From NCBI GenBank assembly GCA_907164885.2, contig OU015495.1, positions 212,665,833 through 212,729,832 of the forward strand: a stretch of DNA of 64,000 nucleotides, written 5' to 3'. The notes under the pieces are model-generated. The model was given only the letters and a program-made list of their open reading frames with translations. It was not told the DNA's origin and did not search any database. How positions within the stretch are numbered: position 1 is the first letter of the stretch; every line of letters starts with the position of its first letter. The position numbers and the translations under genes were made by a program. Shown piece by piece: positions 26,986-38,919 of this stretch. Source of the stretch: Dolomedes plantarius. Lineage: Eukaryota > Arthropoda > Arachnida > Araneae > Dolomedidae.

Positions 26986-27744
26986 CAGGGATTCCCAGAC
27001 TTATTTCGTCGACCATCCCCTTTTCAGAGAAAAAATTATTCACCGCCCCCCTGGAAATTTACCTTCCTATGAGATTAAACACACATACAACGGCAAATTT
27101 TCGGCCTTTTATGTATATATTTATTTATGTATATATTTTTGTTGTAAATAAGATAACTTTAAGCTTAAAATGATAAAATTATTTATTAAAATCAAACATT
27201 GTTACATTCGCATTACACACGGAAAATTAAGATAACGAAAGATAATAATCGTTTAGTAAGTATTTCAAATAACTGTAAATCTAATGAAGAGGATGAACTT
27301 GGTGCACGGCAATCAATTTATTTATATTCGGCTCTGTTTTAGTGGGTGGCATACCTAAATCACCGCGATTAGCAATTTGCAGTCGGTTTCTGGCTTTAGT
27401 TAACATATTTGTGACTGCACTGAACACACGTTCCACTAAATATGATGAAGAAAACGCTATTAAAAATATTTGTGCCACAGCCCATAATCCAGGGTAAAGT
27501 GTCGGCATCTTTTCACAGCCAGAACTGTTGATAGCAGTGTTTAAATTTAAATCTTAATTCTTAGTTTGTTTTTACTTCTATTAGTTCTTGTAATTTTACA
27601 GCTTCTTCCGAGTTTGATCCTGAAAAAGGGTCGAGAACAACGCCCCATCTCAACGCCCCCTAATTTTTGCTGATTCTTCTACTGCCCCCCTGAAAGTCTC
27701 AAATGCCCAAAAGGGGGCGTTATCGCCCATGTTGAGAACCTATG
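26986..27744 (-). mobile_element. hAT-type element, internally deleted
   Basis: A 759-bp element with degenerate hAT-type ends: CAGGGATTCCCAGAC on the left and, reversed, CATAGGTTCTCAAC on the right. It is flanked by an 8-bp target duplication with one mismatch (ATGTAAAT at 26978-26985, ATGTAAAC at 27745-27752). Eight bases is the hAT hallmark. Subterminal C-rich segments (CCGCCCCCCTGG, GCCCCCTAATT) occur at both ends, as in Charlie/ZBED-like hATs. It carries only the C-terminal part of the transposase (27281-27508). Confidence 0.85.
27281..27508 (-). pseudogene. hAT transposase C-terminal dimerisation fragment
   Basis: A 75-codon frame containing SSSYLVERVFSAVTNMLTKA and then RNRL, followed by NRGDLGM and TEPNI. 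The S..VERVFS.....T..RNRL pattern is the conserved hAT C-terminal dimerisation region, closest in feel to the ZBED5/SCAN-associated group. The BED zinc finger and the catalytic core (DDE) are absent, so the protein cannot be active. It reads towards the left end of the element, consistent with a deletion that removed the 5' two thirds of the gene. Confidence 0.8.
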
Positions 27745-27887
27745 ATGTAAACTGATTTGTAGTCAGTACTGTATTTTAAGTTCGTGTACTTACAAAAGCA
27801 AGCAAGGGAAGCGGAAAAAAAGATAAGAGTGTTAGATAAGTGTTAGATTAGTGTTGTTGTTTAACGAGTTAATAAGAGAGTGTTGTT

Positions 27888-28045
27888 ACGTTGTTAATAA
27901 GAGAGTAACGTTGTTAATAAGAGAGTAACGTTGTTAATAAGAGAGTGTTGTTGTTAGATAAGAGTGTTGTTGTTGAGTGGTGTCTAATATTAACCCTCGT
28001 TTATCTGTTGTTGAGTGGTGTCTAATATTAACCCTCGTTTATCTG
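27888..28045. repeat. Short tandem repeats (20-bp and 38-bp units)
   Basis: Three near-identical 20-bp units (ACGTTGTTAATAAGAGAGTA) occupy about 27888-27947. After a GTTGTTGTTAGATAAGAG transition, an exact 38-bp unit is repeated twice in tandem (27970-28007 and 28008-28045). The array sits in the 580-bp interval between the hAT element and the probable LTR. No function is apparent. Confidence 0.85.
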
Positions 28046-28332
28046 CTAGCGCAAATAAGGGATGGGGTCTCCCAGTATCACCCTGAAGGGGACATGCTCT
28101 CCAGTTCGCAATCAAAAACCTCAAATGGTTTTAAAATATATTTTAAGGGTTATACGAGCAAATATTTCTGTATCAAGAGTCTCTGCGTTGGAAGATGATA
28201 TCACTTACTTCTTGTTATCAGGAATTAATCGTGAGGGTACATTAATTAATCAATGTTGCAAAGAATCAATATCATAACGCTCAACCCCTTTTCGTATAGT
28301 GTTAGTACATCGACTAATTCGTTGTGACATTC
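28046..28332. other. Unannotated segment next to a probable LTR
   Basis: Moderate-GC DNA with two overlapping short ORFs (27977-28198, 28062-28277) that show no recognisable domain. It could be internal retroelement sequence adjoining the probable LTR, but no primer-binding site is visible. Confidence 0.35.
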
Positions 28333-30371
28333 ACACTATTACTCTGAGTTTAAATAACAGATCGATTTATTGAACGTTAAACACATAGATATACACTTAT
28401 TATATTTCAACATAACAACCTTCATAAGGGGATAGTGGACTTTCAAAATTGTGAAATTTGTCCAAAAATTTGTTTTTTTATGTTATTGAATTGTGAAACT
28501 ACGGACGAGTAGGAATGTATTGCAAGAAGAATTTTTAATTTCTGTGATTACTTTCCTAGTTATAGGCTTTTTTATTTAATTTAGATATTATGTGGTTACT
28601 AACAGCAATCACTTTAAATGGGTTTTTCTCAAAATAAAAATTTCCATGTCATACGAATATTCAAACTGCTCCAGGCGCATTTATAAGTATCGTATTGCTT
28701 TGAAATTTAAGTTTTATATACTTAACTGTATATCAAATAAAACTTATCGAAAATAATCATGCTTCGTAGCTCAGAATTTGTAAATTTTGTACTCGAAAAG
28801 ATGATTTATAGGTATTTTGCGTCATAAAAAGGGTGTTTTCACTATTATTATTTTTTTCTCTTTATATTTTTAATGAATGCGTAAAATAAGCAATAAGTTT
28901 CATTGTTAGGTATGCTATAAGGTATGCTTTAAATAAAAATTTCTATATTATATGCAAAAGAAATGCGCATGGAACATTTTTAATGAGGCCAATTTTTGAT
29001 ATAAGTAATAATTCATAATTCATAAATTATTAATATTTCATCTTTAAATTTTAACCACTTTTACATATTTATGGTAATAATCACAAATTAAACTTTCAAG
29101 CAAATCCATTCAAAACAAAAAATAGTTAGGTTTGAAAGTCCACTGTCCCCTTAATGAGAATTGCTAAATAATACATCAATATATCAATTGTACCACCTAT
29201 CATTTATATAATTATCAACATTCCATTATTAAAAATTGTCATTTATATTCATACAACTCTTCGTCATTAAATTGTCATAATCAACCCCATCGGTAAGTTA
29301 CTTAATATTATTCACCCAACACAAGTATGACAACACATACAGTCAATTTATCATTAATCTCATTAATCTAATATCATCTATCCTCAGTACGCAGTACAAT
29401 GTACAATATATCTCATATGCGCGAATTAACCTGAACGAATTATTCATTTCTAAATTGGGCGAAGTGAGTATTTTCCAGATAGATTGGATAACAAAAGACA
29501 TACCACCCTTTTAGAGTATATACTCTGGAATCTATGGTTCGTTGACATGGCTGTGCGGGAGTCACTCTAATCACAGCTATGGGCAGTCTGTGGTGCAGTT
29601 TTATCGACGATGACAGGCTAAGTGGTTTGCGTCTCATCTATTCCGCGTCAATAGTCTTCACTTCTCATATTCGACAAGGTTCTGTGTATCTCATCGTCAG
29701 CTTTGCATAGGCACTATTGGCTGACTTTGCTCAGGCTCTATCAGTCGCCAGGGCTGATTGCGTAGTTATAACGGTTTCAGTCGTACACTTCTACTTCATG
29801 GGGTCTCACTCGTTGTTCATCGTTTAAAGTATAATTTCTCTCATCTACACGTAGAGTTCCGCTGGTTACCTTTCGGCGGGAACTAACATCCGCATCCAAA
29901 CGGATCAATTCTCCGGCTAAAATATCAAACGAACATGTCTCTAGTCATAAGAGCTGTCTCATCGTCAATATATATATATATTTTCTTATTCCGTAAATAT
30001 CTTCTTGCTTCCAGTTCCTGATCGACCTCCATAAACCTGCCATTGGTTATTTACCTTAATTCACTTTTCGACGCCCCTTTCCTTATTGGTTCGTGGTTTA
30101 CAACTTATATCCATTCTTCACCATTCCTCGATTCGTAGGCGTATCTATATATTCCCTTTCAACTTCTCTCCCACGCTGACATACCTGTACGTCGGGTCAT
30201 TATATTGCTACTATAAATTCTACTCCCATTATTCAGTCCTGCTTAAAATCGCCTAATTTTCTTCATATCTATTAAGCCATCTCCAATTATTTTCTTCTCT
30301 TCGACTGTCTACAATCGTACATCTTCAATTTCGGCTCTTTTTCGTACAATGCCGCGGGACAACACCGCGAC
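28333..30371 (-). mobile_element. Probable solo LTR interrupted by a MITE
   Basis: On the minus strand the segment starts TGTCGCGGTGTTGTCCCG and ends GAATGTCACA, so it has TG...CA ends. It is GC-richer than its flanks and carries AATAAA about 55 bases before its end. Its 2.04 kb includes a 731-bp MITE at 28424-29154, leaving an LTR of about 1.3 kb. I could not find a convincing 4-6 bp target duplication, a PBS or a PPT, so the borders and the solo-LTR reading are tentative. A conventional gene promoter or UTR is a less likely alternative. Confidence 0.4.
28424..29154. mobile_element. TTAA-flanked MITE, family A, copy 2
   Basis: The reverse-orientation counterpart of the element at 2890-3616. 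It starts ATAAGGGGATAGTGGAC (the left TTAA mutated to ATAA) and ends GTCCACTGTCCCCTTAA. Conserved internal blocks include ACTACGGACGAGTAGGAAT and CTGCTCCAGGCGCATTTA. It lies inside the probable LTR at 28333-30371, so it inserted after that LTR. Confidence 0.85.
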
Positions 30372-31403
30372 ACTTCTAAAACATATTTTTCATATTTTCA
30401 CTCTCGAATTGAAGTTCTCTATCAATCTATAAATTATATATCAAACCATCATATTTGTAATGTAGCCTGAAGCCTTTTTGATCCTCAAATGGGTTATGCT
30501 AGAAAACTTTAAATACTTAAGTTTTAGCAGAGTACATTACTTCGATTTCCATTTAGGTTTTAATTGGATCCACAAATTCTTATAGAGAAAAATATATTCT
30601 TTCGTCCAAAATTTAGTCCTCTATTATATGATTCTTGTTTGCCATTTTTGTATGTTGAACTTTGAGAAGTATCGAAGGATTACTAAGTTTAAACAGGTAT
30701 TTAAAAATCATGGGTTTTGAAAATACTTTGCAAGCTTTAACATAAAATAACGTTCAAACTTTCCTGTATTATGAATAATCTACTTAAATTCTTACCGATA
30801 AAATATTTAAATTTGTAGTTAATGTTCATGTTAGTGAAAATCCTTCGGGAATGTAAAAACTTTTCCTTTTCTACTTTTCGCAAGCAATCCTCTTTAAAAA
30901 CGTCAAATAAATAGTTTCTCTATACATGTTTTTAAAGAAAACATCAAAATAAGTTATCTTTTATACATGTGTGCGTTGAAAATAAAAATATATTAAATTG
31001 ATCATTTCTAAGTATTTTCCATCTTATGCAACGTATTTATTAAAGCTGTTTATATTGAAAAATTATTTTTGATGTTTGTGGGCAAACTTTTTGAGTTTGT
31101 TTGTGATTTAAGTATTTCTGAATATTTATTACCTGAAAAAAGTATTATAGTTTTAAAATAATTCATATTCCTCAAACTTTTATTTATACACAATTTTTTT
31201 TTTCAAAATCCAATGGTAGGAGCTATGGTACCTGAAAAAAGAAAATTAATGAGAAAACAAGTTATAAATAATTTTTAATGCATGGTAGATAATAAACTTT
31301 GATGCCGATTTATATCAATAAATATTTCCATAGTTAGGTAAAGTAACTCTGTTAGACTAAGATTCCAATTCGAGACCTTGATTTGTGCAAATTATATAAA
31401 CTC
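30372..31403. other. Unannotated AT-rich spacer
   Basis: No gene or element recognised before the simple repeat that precedes the satellite. Confidence 0.5.
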
Positions 31404-31470
31404 TCTCTATCTCTCTCTCACACACCCGTGTGTGCGTGCGTGTGTGCGTGCGTGTGTGCGTGCCTGTATG
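31404..31470. repeat. (CT)n / (GTGTGCGTGC)n simple repeat
   Basis: A CT-rich run followed by ACACAC and a GTGTGCGTGC decanucleotide repeated about four times. It ends 20 bases before the satellite array. Confidence 0.9.
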
Positions 31471-31489
31471 TGTTTGAAACATATTATTT

Positions 31490-34400
31490 GAAAACGAGTA
31501 TTGGCAAAATCTCGAAAAATAATAAAAATAGAAAGTAAATTGCACTGCCCCCTTTCATTTGCTCGGGGGTACGTGCCGATGTGCAATTTAATTAAATTCG
31601 GACGGTAATTTTTTTAGTTAGCCTCGCATTCGATTCTGAAGATGCTTTTCAGCTCGTAATACGAAGGTGCGATTTTGACTTACCGCCGTAATTATTCTAA
31701 TTACCGCACGATCCGAAAGTTTTCGATTGCGTCGGCTTTTCTACCCGCGCACGGAACTCTAGCATCCCGTTTCTAAGCCGTAACTTAAAAATTGAAGGAG
31801 CTAGGACCAATTCAATTTTCGCAACGTTCGGTCCCTATGGCGGCTATAGTGCGAAAAACGAGTAGTGGTAAAATCTCGAAAAATAATAAAAATAGAAAGT
31901 AAATTGCACTGCCCCCTTTCATTTGCTCGGGGGTACGTGCCGTATCTGCAATTTAATTAAATTCGGACGGTAATTTTTTTAGTTAGCCTCGCATTCGATT
32001 CTGAAGATGCTTTTCAGCTCATAATACGAAGGTGCGATTTTGACTTACCGCCGTAATTATTCTAATTACCGCACGATCCGAAAGTTTTCGATTGCGTCGG
32101 CTTTTCTACCCGCGCACGGAACTCTAGCATCCCGTTTCTAAGCCGTAACTTAAAAATTGAAGGAGCTAGGACCAATTCAATTTTCGCAACGTTCGGTCCC
32201 TATGGCGGCTATAGTGCGAAAAACGAGTAGTGGTAAAATCTCGAAAAATAATAAAAATAGAAAGTAAATTGCACTGCCCCCTTTCATTTGCTCGGGGGTA
32301 CGTGCCGTATCTGCAATTTAATTAAATTCGGACGGTAATTTTTTTAGTTAGCCTCGCATTCGATTCTGAAGATGCTTTTCAGCTCATAATACGAAGGTGC
32401 GATTTTGACTTACCGCCGTAATTATTCTAATTACCGCACGATCCGAAAGTTTTCGATTGCGTCGGCTTTTCTACCCGCGCACGGAACTCTAGCATCCCGT
32501 TTCTAAGCCGTAACTTAAAAATTGAAGGAGCTAGGACCAATTCAATTTTCGCAACGTTCGGTCCCTATGGCGGCTATAGTGCGAAAAACGAGTAGTGGTA
32601 AAATCTCGAAAAATAATAAAAATAGAAAGTAAATTGCACTGCCCCCTTTCATTTGCTCGGGGGTACGTGCCGTATCTGCAATTTAATTAAATTCGGACGG
32701 TAATTTTTTTAGTTAGCCTCGCATTCGATTCTGAAGATGCTTTTCAGCTCATAATACGAAGGTGCGATTTTGACTTACCGCCGTAATTATTCTAATTACC
32801 GCACGATCCGAAAGTTTTCGATTGCGTCGGCTTTTCTACCCGCGCACGGAACTCTAGCATCCCGTTTCTAAGCCGTAACTTAAAAATTGAAGGAGCTAGG
32901 ACCAATTCAATTTTCGCAACGTTCGGTCCCTATGGCGGCTATAGTGCGAAAAACGAGTAGTGGTAAAATCTCGAAAAATAATAAAAATAGAAAGTAAATT
33001 GCACTGCCCCCTTTCATTTGCTCGGGGGTACGTGCCGTATCTGCAATTTAATTAAATTCGGACGGTAATTTTTTTAGTTAGCCTCGCATTCGATTCTGAA
33101 GATGCTTTTCAGCTCATAATACGAAGGTGCGATTTTGACTTACCGCCGTAATTATTCTAATTACCGCACGATCCGAAAGTTTTCGATTGCGTCGGCTTTT
33201 CTACCCGCGCACGGAACTCTAGCATCCCGTTTCTAAGCCGTAACTTAAAAATTGAAGGAGCTAGGACCAATTCAATTTTCGCAACGTTCGGTCCCTATGG
33301 CGGCTATAGTGCGAAAAACGAGTAGTGGTAAAATCTCGAAAAATAATAAAAATAGAAAGTAAATTGCACTGCCCCCTTTCATTTGCTCGGGGGTACGTGC
33401 CGCATCTGCAATTTAATTAAATTCGGACGGTAATTTTTTTAGTTAGCCTCGCATTCGATTCTGAAGATGCTTTTCAGCTCATAATACGAAGGTGCGATTT
33501 TGACTTACCGCCGTAATTATTCTAATTACCGCACGATCCGAAAGTTTTCGATTGCGTCGGCTTTTCTACCCGCGCACGGAACTCTAGCATCCCGTTTCTA
33601 AGCCGTAACTTAAAAATTGAAGGAGCTAGGACCAATTCAATTTTCGCAACGTTCGGTCCCTATGGCGGCTATAGTGCGAAAAACGAGTAGTGGTAAAATC
33701 TCGAAAAATAATAAAAATAGAAAGTAAATTGCACTGCCCCCTTTCATTTGCTCGGGGGTACGTGCCGTATCTGCAATTTAATTAAATTCGGACGGTAATT
33801 TTTTTAGTTAGCCTCGCATTCGATTCTGAAGATGCTTTTCAGCTCATAATACGAAGGTGCGATTTTGACTTACCGCCGTAATTATTCTAATTACCGCACG
33901 ATCCGAAAGTTTTCGATTGCGTCGGCTTTTCTACCCGCGCACGGAACTCTAGCATCCCGTTTCTAAGCCGTAACTTAAAAATTGAAGGAGCTAGGACCAA
34001 TTCAATTTTCGCAACGTTCGGTCCCTATGGCGGCTATAGTGCGAAAAACGAGTAGTGGTAAAATCTCGAAAAATAATAAAAATAGAAAGTAAATTGCACT
34101 GCCCCCTTTCATTTGCTCGGGGGTACGTGCCGCATCTGCAATTTAATTAAATTCGGACGGTAATTTTTTTAGTTAGCCTCGCATTCGATTCTGAAGATGC
34201 TTTTCAGCTCATAATACGAAGGTGCGATTTTGACTTACCGCCGTAATTATTCTAATTACCGCACGATCCGAAAGTTTTCGATTGCGTCGGCTTTTCTACC
34301 CGCGCACGGAACTCTCGCATCCCGTTTCTAAGCCGTAACTTAAAAATTGAAGGAGCTAGGACCAATTCAATTTTCGCAACGTTCGGACCCTATGGCGGCT

Positions 34401-37400
34401 ATAGTGCGAAAAACGAGTAGTGGTAAAATCTCGAAAAATAATAAAAATAGAAAGTAAATTGCACTGCCCCCTTTCATTTGCTCGGGGGTACGTGCCGTAT
34501 CTGCAATTTAATTAAATTCGGACGGTAATTTTTTTAGTTAGCCTCGCATTCGATTCTGAAGATGCTTTTCAGCTCATAATACGAAGGTGCGATTTTGACT
34601 TACCGCCGTAATTATTCTAATTACCGCACGATCCGAAAGTTTTCGATTGCGTCGGCTTTTCTACCCGCGCACGGAACTCTAGCATCCCGTTTCTAAGCCG
34701 TAACTTAAAAATTGAAGGAGCTAGGACCAATTCAATTTTCGCAACGTTCGGTCCCTATGGCGGCTATAGTGCGAAAAACGAGTAGTGGTAAAATCTCGAA
34801 AAATAATAAAAATAGAAAGTAAATTGCACTGCCCCCTTTCATTTGCTCGGGGGTACGTGCCGTATCTGCAATTTAATTAAATTCGGAGGGTAATTTTTTT
34901 AGTTAGCCTCGCATTCGATTCTGAAGATGCTTTTCAGCTCATAATACGAAGGTGCGATTTTGACTTACCGCCGTAATTATTCTAATTACCGCACGATCCG
35001 AAAGTTTTCGATTGCGTCGGCTTTTCTACCCGCGCACGGAACTCTCGCATCCCGTTTCTAAGCCGTAACTTAAAAATTGAAGGAGCTAGGACCAATTCAA
35101 TTTTCGCAACGTTCGGTCCCTATGGCGGCTATAGTGCGAAAAACGAGTAGTGGTAAAATCTCGAAAAATAATAAAAATAGAAAGTAAATTGCACTGCCCC
35201 CTTTCATTTGCTCGGGGGTACGTGCCGTATCTGCAATTTAATTAAATTCGGACGGTAATTTTTTTAGTTAGCCTCGCATTCGATTCTGAAGATGCTTTTC
35301 AGCTCATAATACGAAGGTGCGATTTTGACTTACCGCCGTAATTATTCTAATTACCGCACGATCCGAAAGTTTTCGATTGCGTCGGCTTTTCTACCCGCGC
35401 ACGGAACTCTAGCATCCCGTTTCTAAGCCGTAACTTAAAAATTGAAGGAGCTAGGACCAATTCAATTTTCGCAACGTTCGGTCCCTATGGCGGCTATAGT
35501 GCGAAAAACGAGTAGTGGTAAAATCTCGAAAAATAATAAAAATAGAAAGTAAATTGCACTGCCCCCTTTCATTTGCTCGGGGGTACGTGCCGTATCTGCA
35601 ATTTAATTAAATTCGGACGGTAATTTTTTTAGTTAGCCTCGCATTCGATTCTGAAGATGCTTTTCAGCTCATAATACGAAGGTGCGATTTTGACTTACCG
35701 CCGTAATTATTCTAATTACCGCACGATCCGAAAGTTTTCGATTGCGTCGGCTTTTCTACCCGCGCACGGAACTCTCGCATCCCGTTTCTAAGCCGTAACT
35801 TAAAAATTGAAGGAGCTAGGACCAATTCAATTTTCGCAACGTTCGGTCCCTATGGCGGCTATAGTGCGAAAAACGAGTAGTGGTAAAATCTCGAAAAATA
35901 ATAAAAATAGAAAGTAAATTGCACTGCCCCCTTTCATTTGCTCGGGGGTACGTGCCGCATCTGCAATTTAATTAAATTCGGACGGTAATTTTTTTAGTTA
36001 GCCTCGCATTCGATTCTGAAGATGCTTTTCAGCTCATAATACGAAGGTGCGATTTTGACTTACCGCCGTAATTATTCTAATTACCGCACGATCCGAAAGT
36101 TTTCGATTGCGTCGGCTTTTCTACCCGCGCACGGAACTCTAGCATCCCGTTTCTAAGCCGTAACTTAAAAATTGAAGGAGCTAGGACCAATTCAATTTTC
36201 GCAACGTTCGGTCCCTATGGCGGCTATAGTGCGAAAAACGAGTAGTGGTAAAATCTCGAAAAATAATAAAAATAGAAAGTAAATTGCACTGCCCCCTTTC
36301 ATTTGCTCGAGGGTACGTGCCGTATCTGCAATTTAATTAAATTCGGACGGTAATTTTTTTAGTTAGCCTCGCATTCGATTCTGAAGATGCTTTTCAGCTC
36401 ATAATACGAAGGTGCGATTTTGACTTACCGCCGTAATTATTCTAATTACCGCACGATCCGAAAGTTTTCGATTGCGTCGGCTTTTCTACCCGCGCACGGA
36501 ACTCTAGCATCCCGTTTCTAAGCCGTAACTTAAAAATTGAAGGAGCTAGGACCAATTCAATTTTCGCAACGTTCGGTCCCTATGGCGGCTATAGTGCGAA
36601 AAACGAGTAGTGGTAAAATCTCGAAAAATAATAAAAATAGAAAGTAAATTGCACTGCCCCCTTTCATTTGCTCGGGGGTACGTGCCGTATCTGCAATTTA
36701 ATTAAATTCGGACGGTAATTTTTTTAGTTAGCCTCGCATTCGATTCTGAAGATGCTTTTCAGCTCATAATACGAAGGTGCGATTTTGACTTACCGCCGTA
36801 ATTATTCTAATTACCGCACGATCCGAAAGTTTTCGATTGCGTCGGCTTTTCTACCCGCGCACGGAACTCTAGCATCCCGTTTCTAAGCCGTAACTTAAAA
36901 ATTGAAGGAGCTAGGACCAATTCAATTTTCGCAACGTTCGGACCCTATGGCGGCTATAGTGCGAAAAACGAGTAGTGGTAAAATCTCGAAAAATAATAAA
37001 AATAGAAAGTAAATTGCACTGCCCCCTTTCATTTGCTCGGGGGTACGTGCCGTATCTGCAATTTAATTAAATTCGGACGGTAATTTTTTTAGTTAGCCTC
37101 GCATTCGATTCTGAAGATGCTTTTCAGCTCATAATACGAAGGTGCGATTTTGACTTACCGCCGTAATTATTCTAATTACCGCACGATCCGAAAGTTTTCG
37201 ATTGCGTCGGCTTTTCTACCCGCGCACGGAACTCTAGCATCCCGTTTCTAAGCCGTAACTTAAAAATTGAAGGAGCTAGGACCAATTCAATTTTCGCAAC
37301 GTTCGGACCCTATGGCGGCTATAGTGCGAAAAACGAGTAGTGGTAAAATCTCGAAAAATAATAAAAATAGAAAGTAAATTGCACTGCCCCCTTTCATTTG

Positions 37401-38347
37401 CTCGGGGGTACGTGCCGTATCTGCAATTTAATTAAATTCGGACGGTAATTTTTTTAGTTAGCCTCGCATTCGATTCTGAAGATGCTTTTCAGCTCGTAAT
37501 ACGAAGGTGCGATTTTGACTTACCGCCGTAATTATTCTAATTACCGCACGATCCGAAAGTTTTCGATTGCGTCGGCTTTTCTACCCGCGCACGGAACTCT
37601 AGCATCCCGTTTCTAAGCCGTAACTTAAAAATTGAAGGAGCTAGGACCAATTCAATTTTCGCAACGTTCGGTCCCTATGGCGGCTATAGTGCGAAAAACG
37701 AGTAGTGGTAAAATCTCGAAAAATAATAAAAATAGAAAGTAAATTGCACTGCCCCCTTTCATTTGCTCGGGGGTACGTGCCGTATCTGCAATTTAATTAA
37801 ATTCGGACGGTAATTTTTTTAGTTAGCCTCGCATTCGATTCTGAAGATGCTTTTCAGCTCATAATACGAAGGTGCGATTTTGACTTACCGCCGTAATTAT
37901 TCTAATTACCGCACGATCCGAAAGTTTTCGATTGCGTCGGCTTTTCTACCCGCGCACGGAACTCTAGCATCCCGTTTCTAAGCCGTAACTTAAAAATTGA
38001 AGGAGCTAGGACCAATTCAATTTTCGCAACGTTCGGTCCCTATGGCGGCTATAGTGCGAAAAACGAGTAGTGGTAAAATCTCGAAAAATAATAAAAATAG
38101 AAAGTAAATTGCACTGCCCCCTTTCATTTGCTCGGGGGTACGTGCCGTATCTGCAATTTAATTAAATTCGGACGGTAATTTTTTTAGTTAGCCTCGCATT
38201 CGATTCTGAAGATGCTTTTCAGCTCATAATACGAAGATGCGATTTTGACTTACCGCCGTAATTATTCTAATTACCGCACGATCCGAAAGTTTTCGATTGC
38301 GTCGGCTTTTCTACCCGCGCACGGAACTCTAGCATCCCGTTTCTAAG
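31490..38347. repeat. 365-bp satellite array, ~19 monomers
   Basis: Head-to-tail monomers of exactly 365 bp; the phase marker ATTTGCTCGG recurs at 31557 (first step 364), 31921, 32286, 32651 and so on to 38126. Monomers are nearly identical and differ at a few diagnostic sites (GTATCTG/GCATCTG, TAGCATCC/TCGCATCC, GGTCCC/GGACCC). The first monomer is the most diverged, as expected at an array edge. The unit is GC-richer than the neighbourhood and contains the palindrome AATTTAATTAAATT. No long ORF. The array runs into the assembly gap, so its true length is unknown. Confidence 0.98.
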
Positions 38348-38847
38348 NNNNNNNNNNNNNNNNNNNNNNNNNNNNNNNNNNNNNNNNNNNNNNNNNNNNN
38401 NNNNNNNNNNNNNNNNNNNNNNNNNNNNNNNNNNNNNNNNNNNNNNNNNNNNNNNNNNNNNNNNNNNNNNNNNNNNNNNNNNNNNNNNNNNNNNNNNNNN
38501 NNNNNNNNNNNNNNNNNNNNNNNNNNNNNNNNNNNNNNNNNNNNNNNNNNNNNNNNNNNNNNNNNNNNNNNNNNNNNNNNNNNNNNNNNNNNNNNNNNNN
38601 NNNNNNNNNNNNNNNNNNNNNNNNNNNNNNNNNNNNNNNNNNNNNNNNNNNNNNNNNNNNNNNNNNNNNNNNNNNNNNNNNNNNNNNNNNNNNNNNNNNN
38701 NNNNNNNNNNNNNNNNNNNNNNNNNNNNNNNNNNNNNNNNNNNNNNNNNNNNNNNNNNNNNNNNNNNNNNNNNNNNNNNNNNNNNNNNNNNNNNNNNNNN
38801 NNNNNNNNNNNNNNNNNNNNNNNNNNNNNNNNNNNNNNNNNNNNNNN
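38348..38847. other. Assembly gap, 500 N
   Basis: Exactly 500 undetermined bases, probably a gap placeholder of arbitrary size. It hides the right border of the satellite and the left end of the following Tc1/mariner element. Confidence 0.99.
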
Positions 38848-38919
38848 AATCGCAATTGTACTATGTTTTTAAAAGTCAAAATTATCTTCTGCGGCTTGAA
38901 AGTTTTGTTTTTATTCAAA

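Noticed and set aside
31490..38347. Regular repeats as a CRISPR-like array
   Set aside because: The 365-bp units are contiguous with no unique spacers, in a eukaryotic context with no cas genes.
38343..38918. 191-codon ORF on the minus strand
   Set aside because: Nearly all of it is the N gap.
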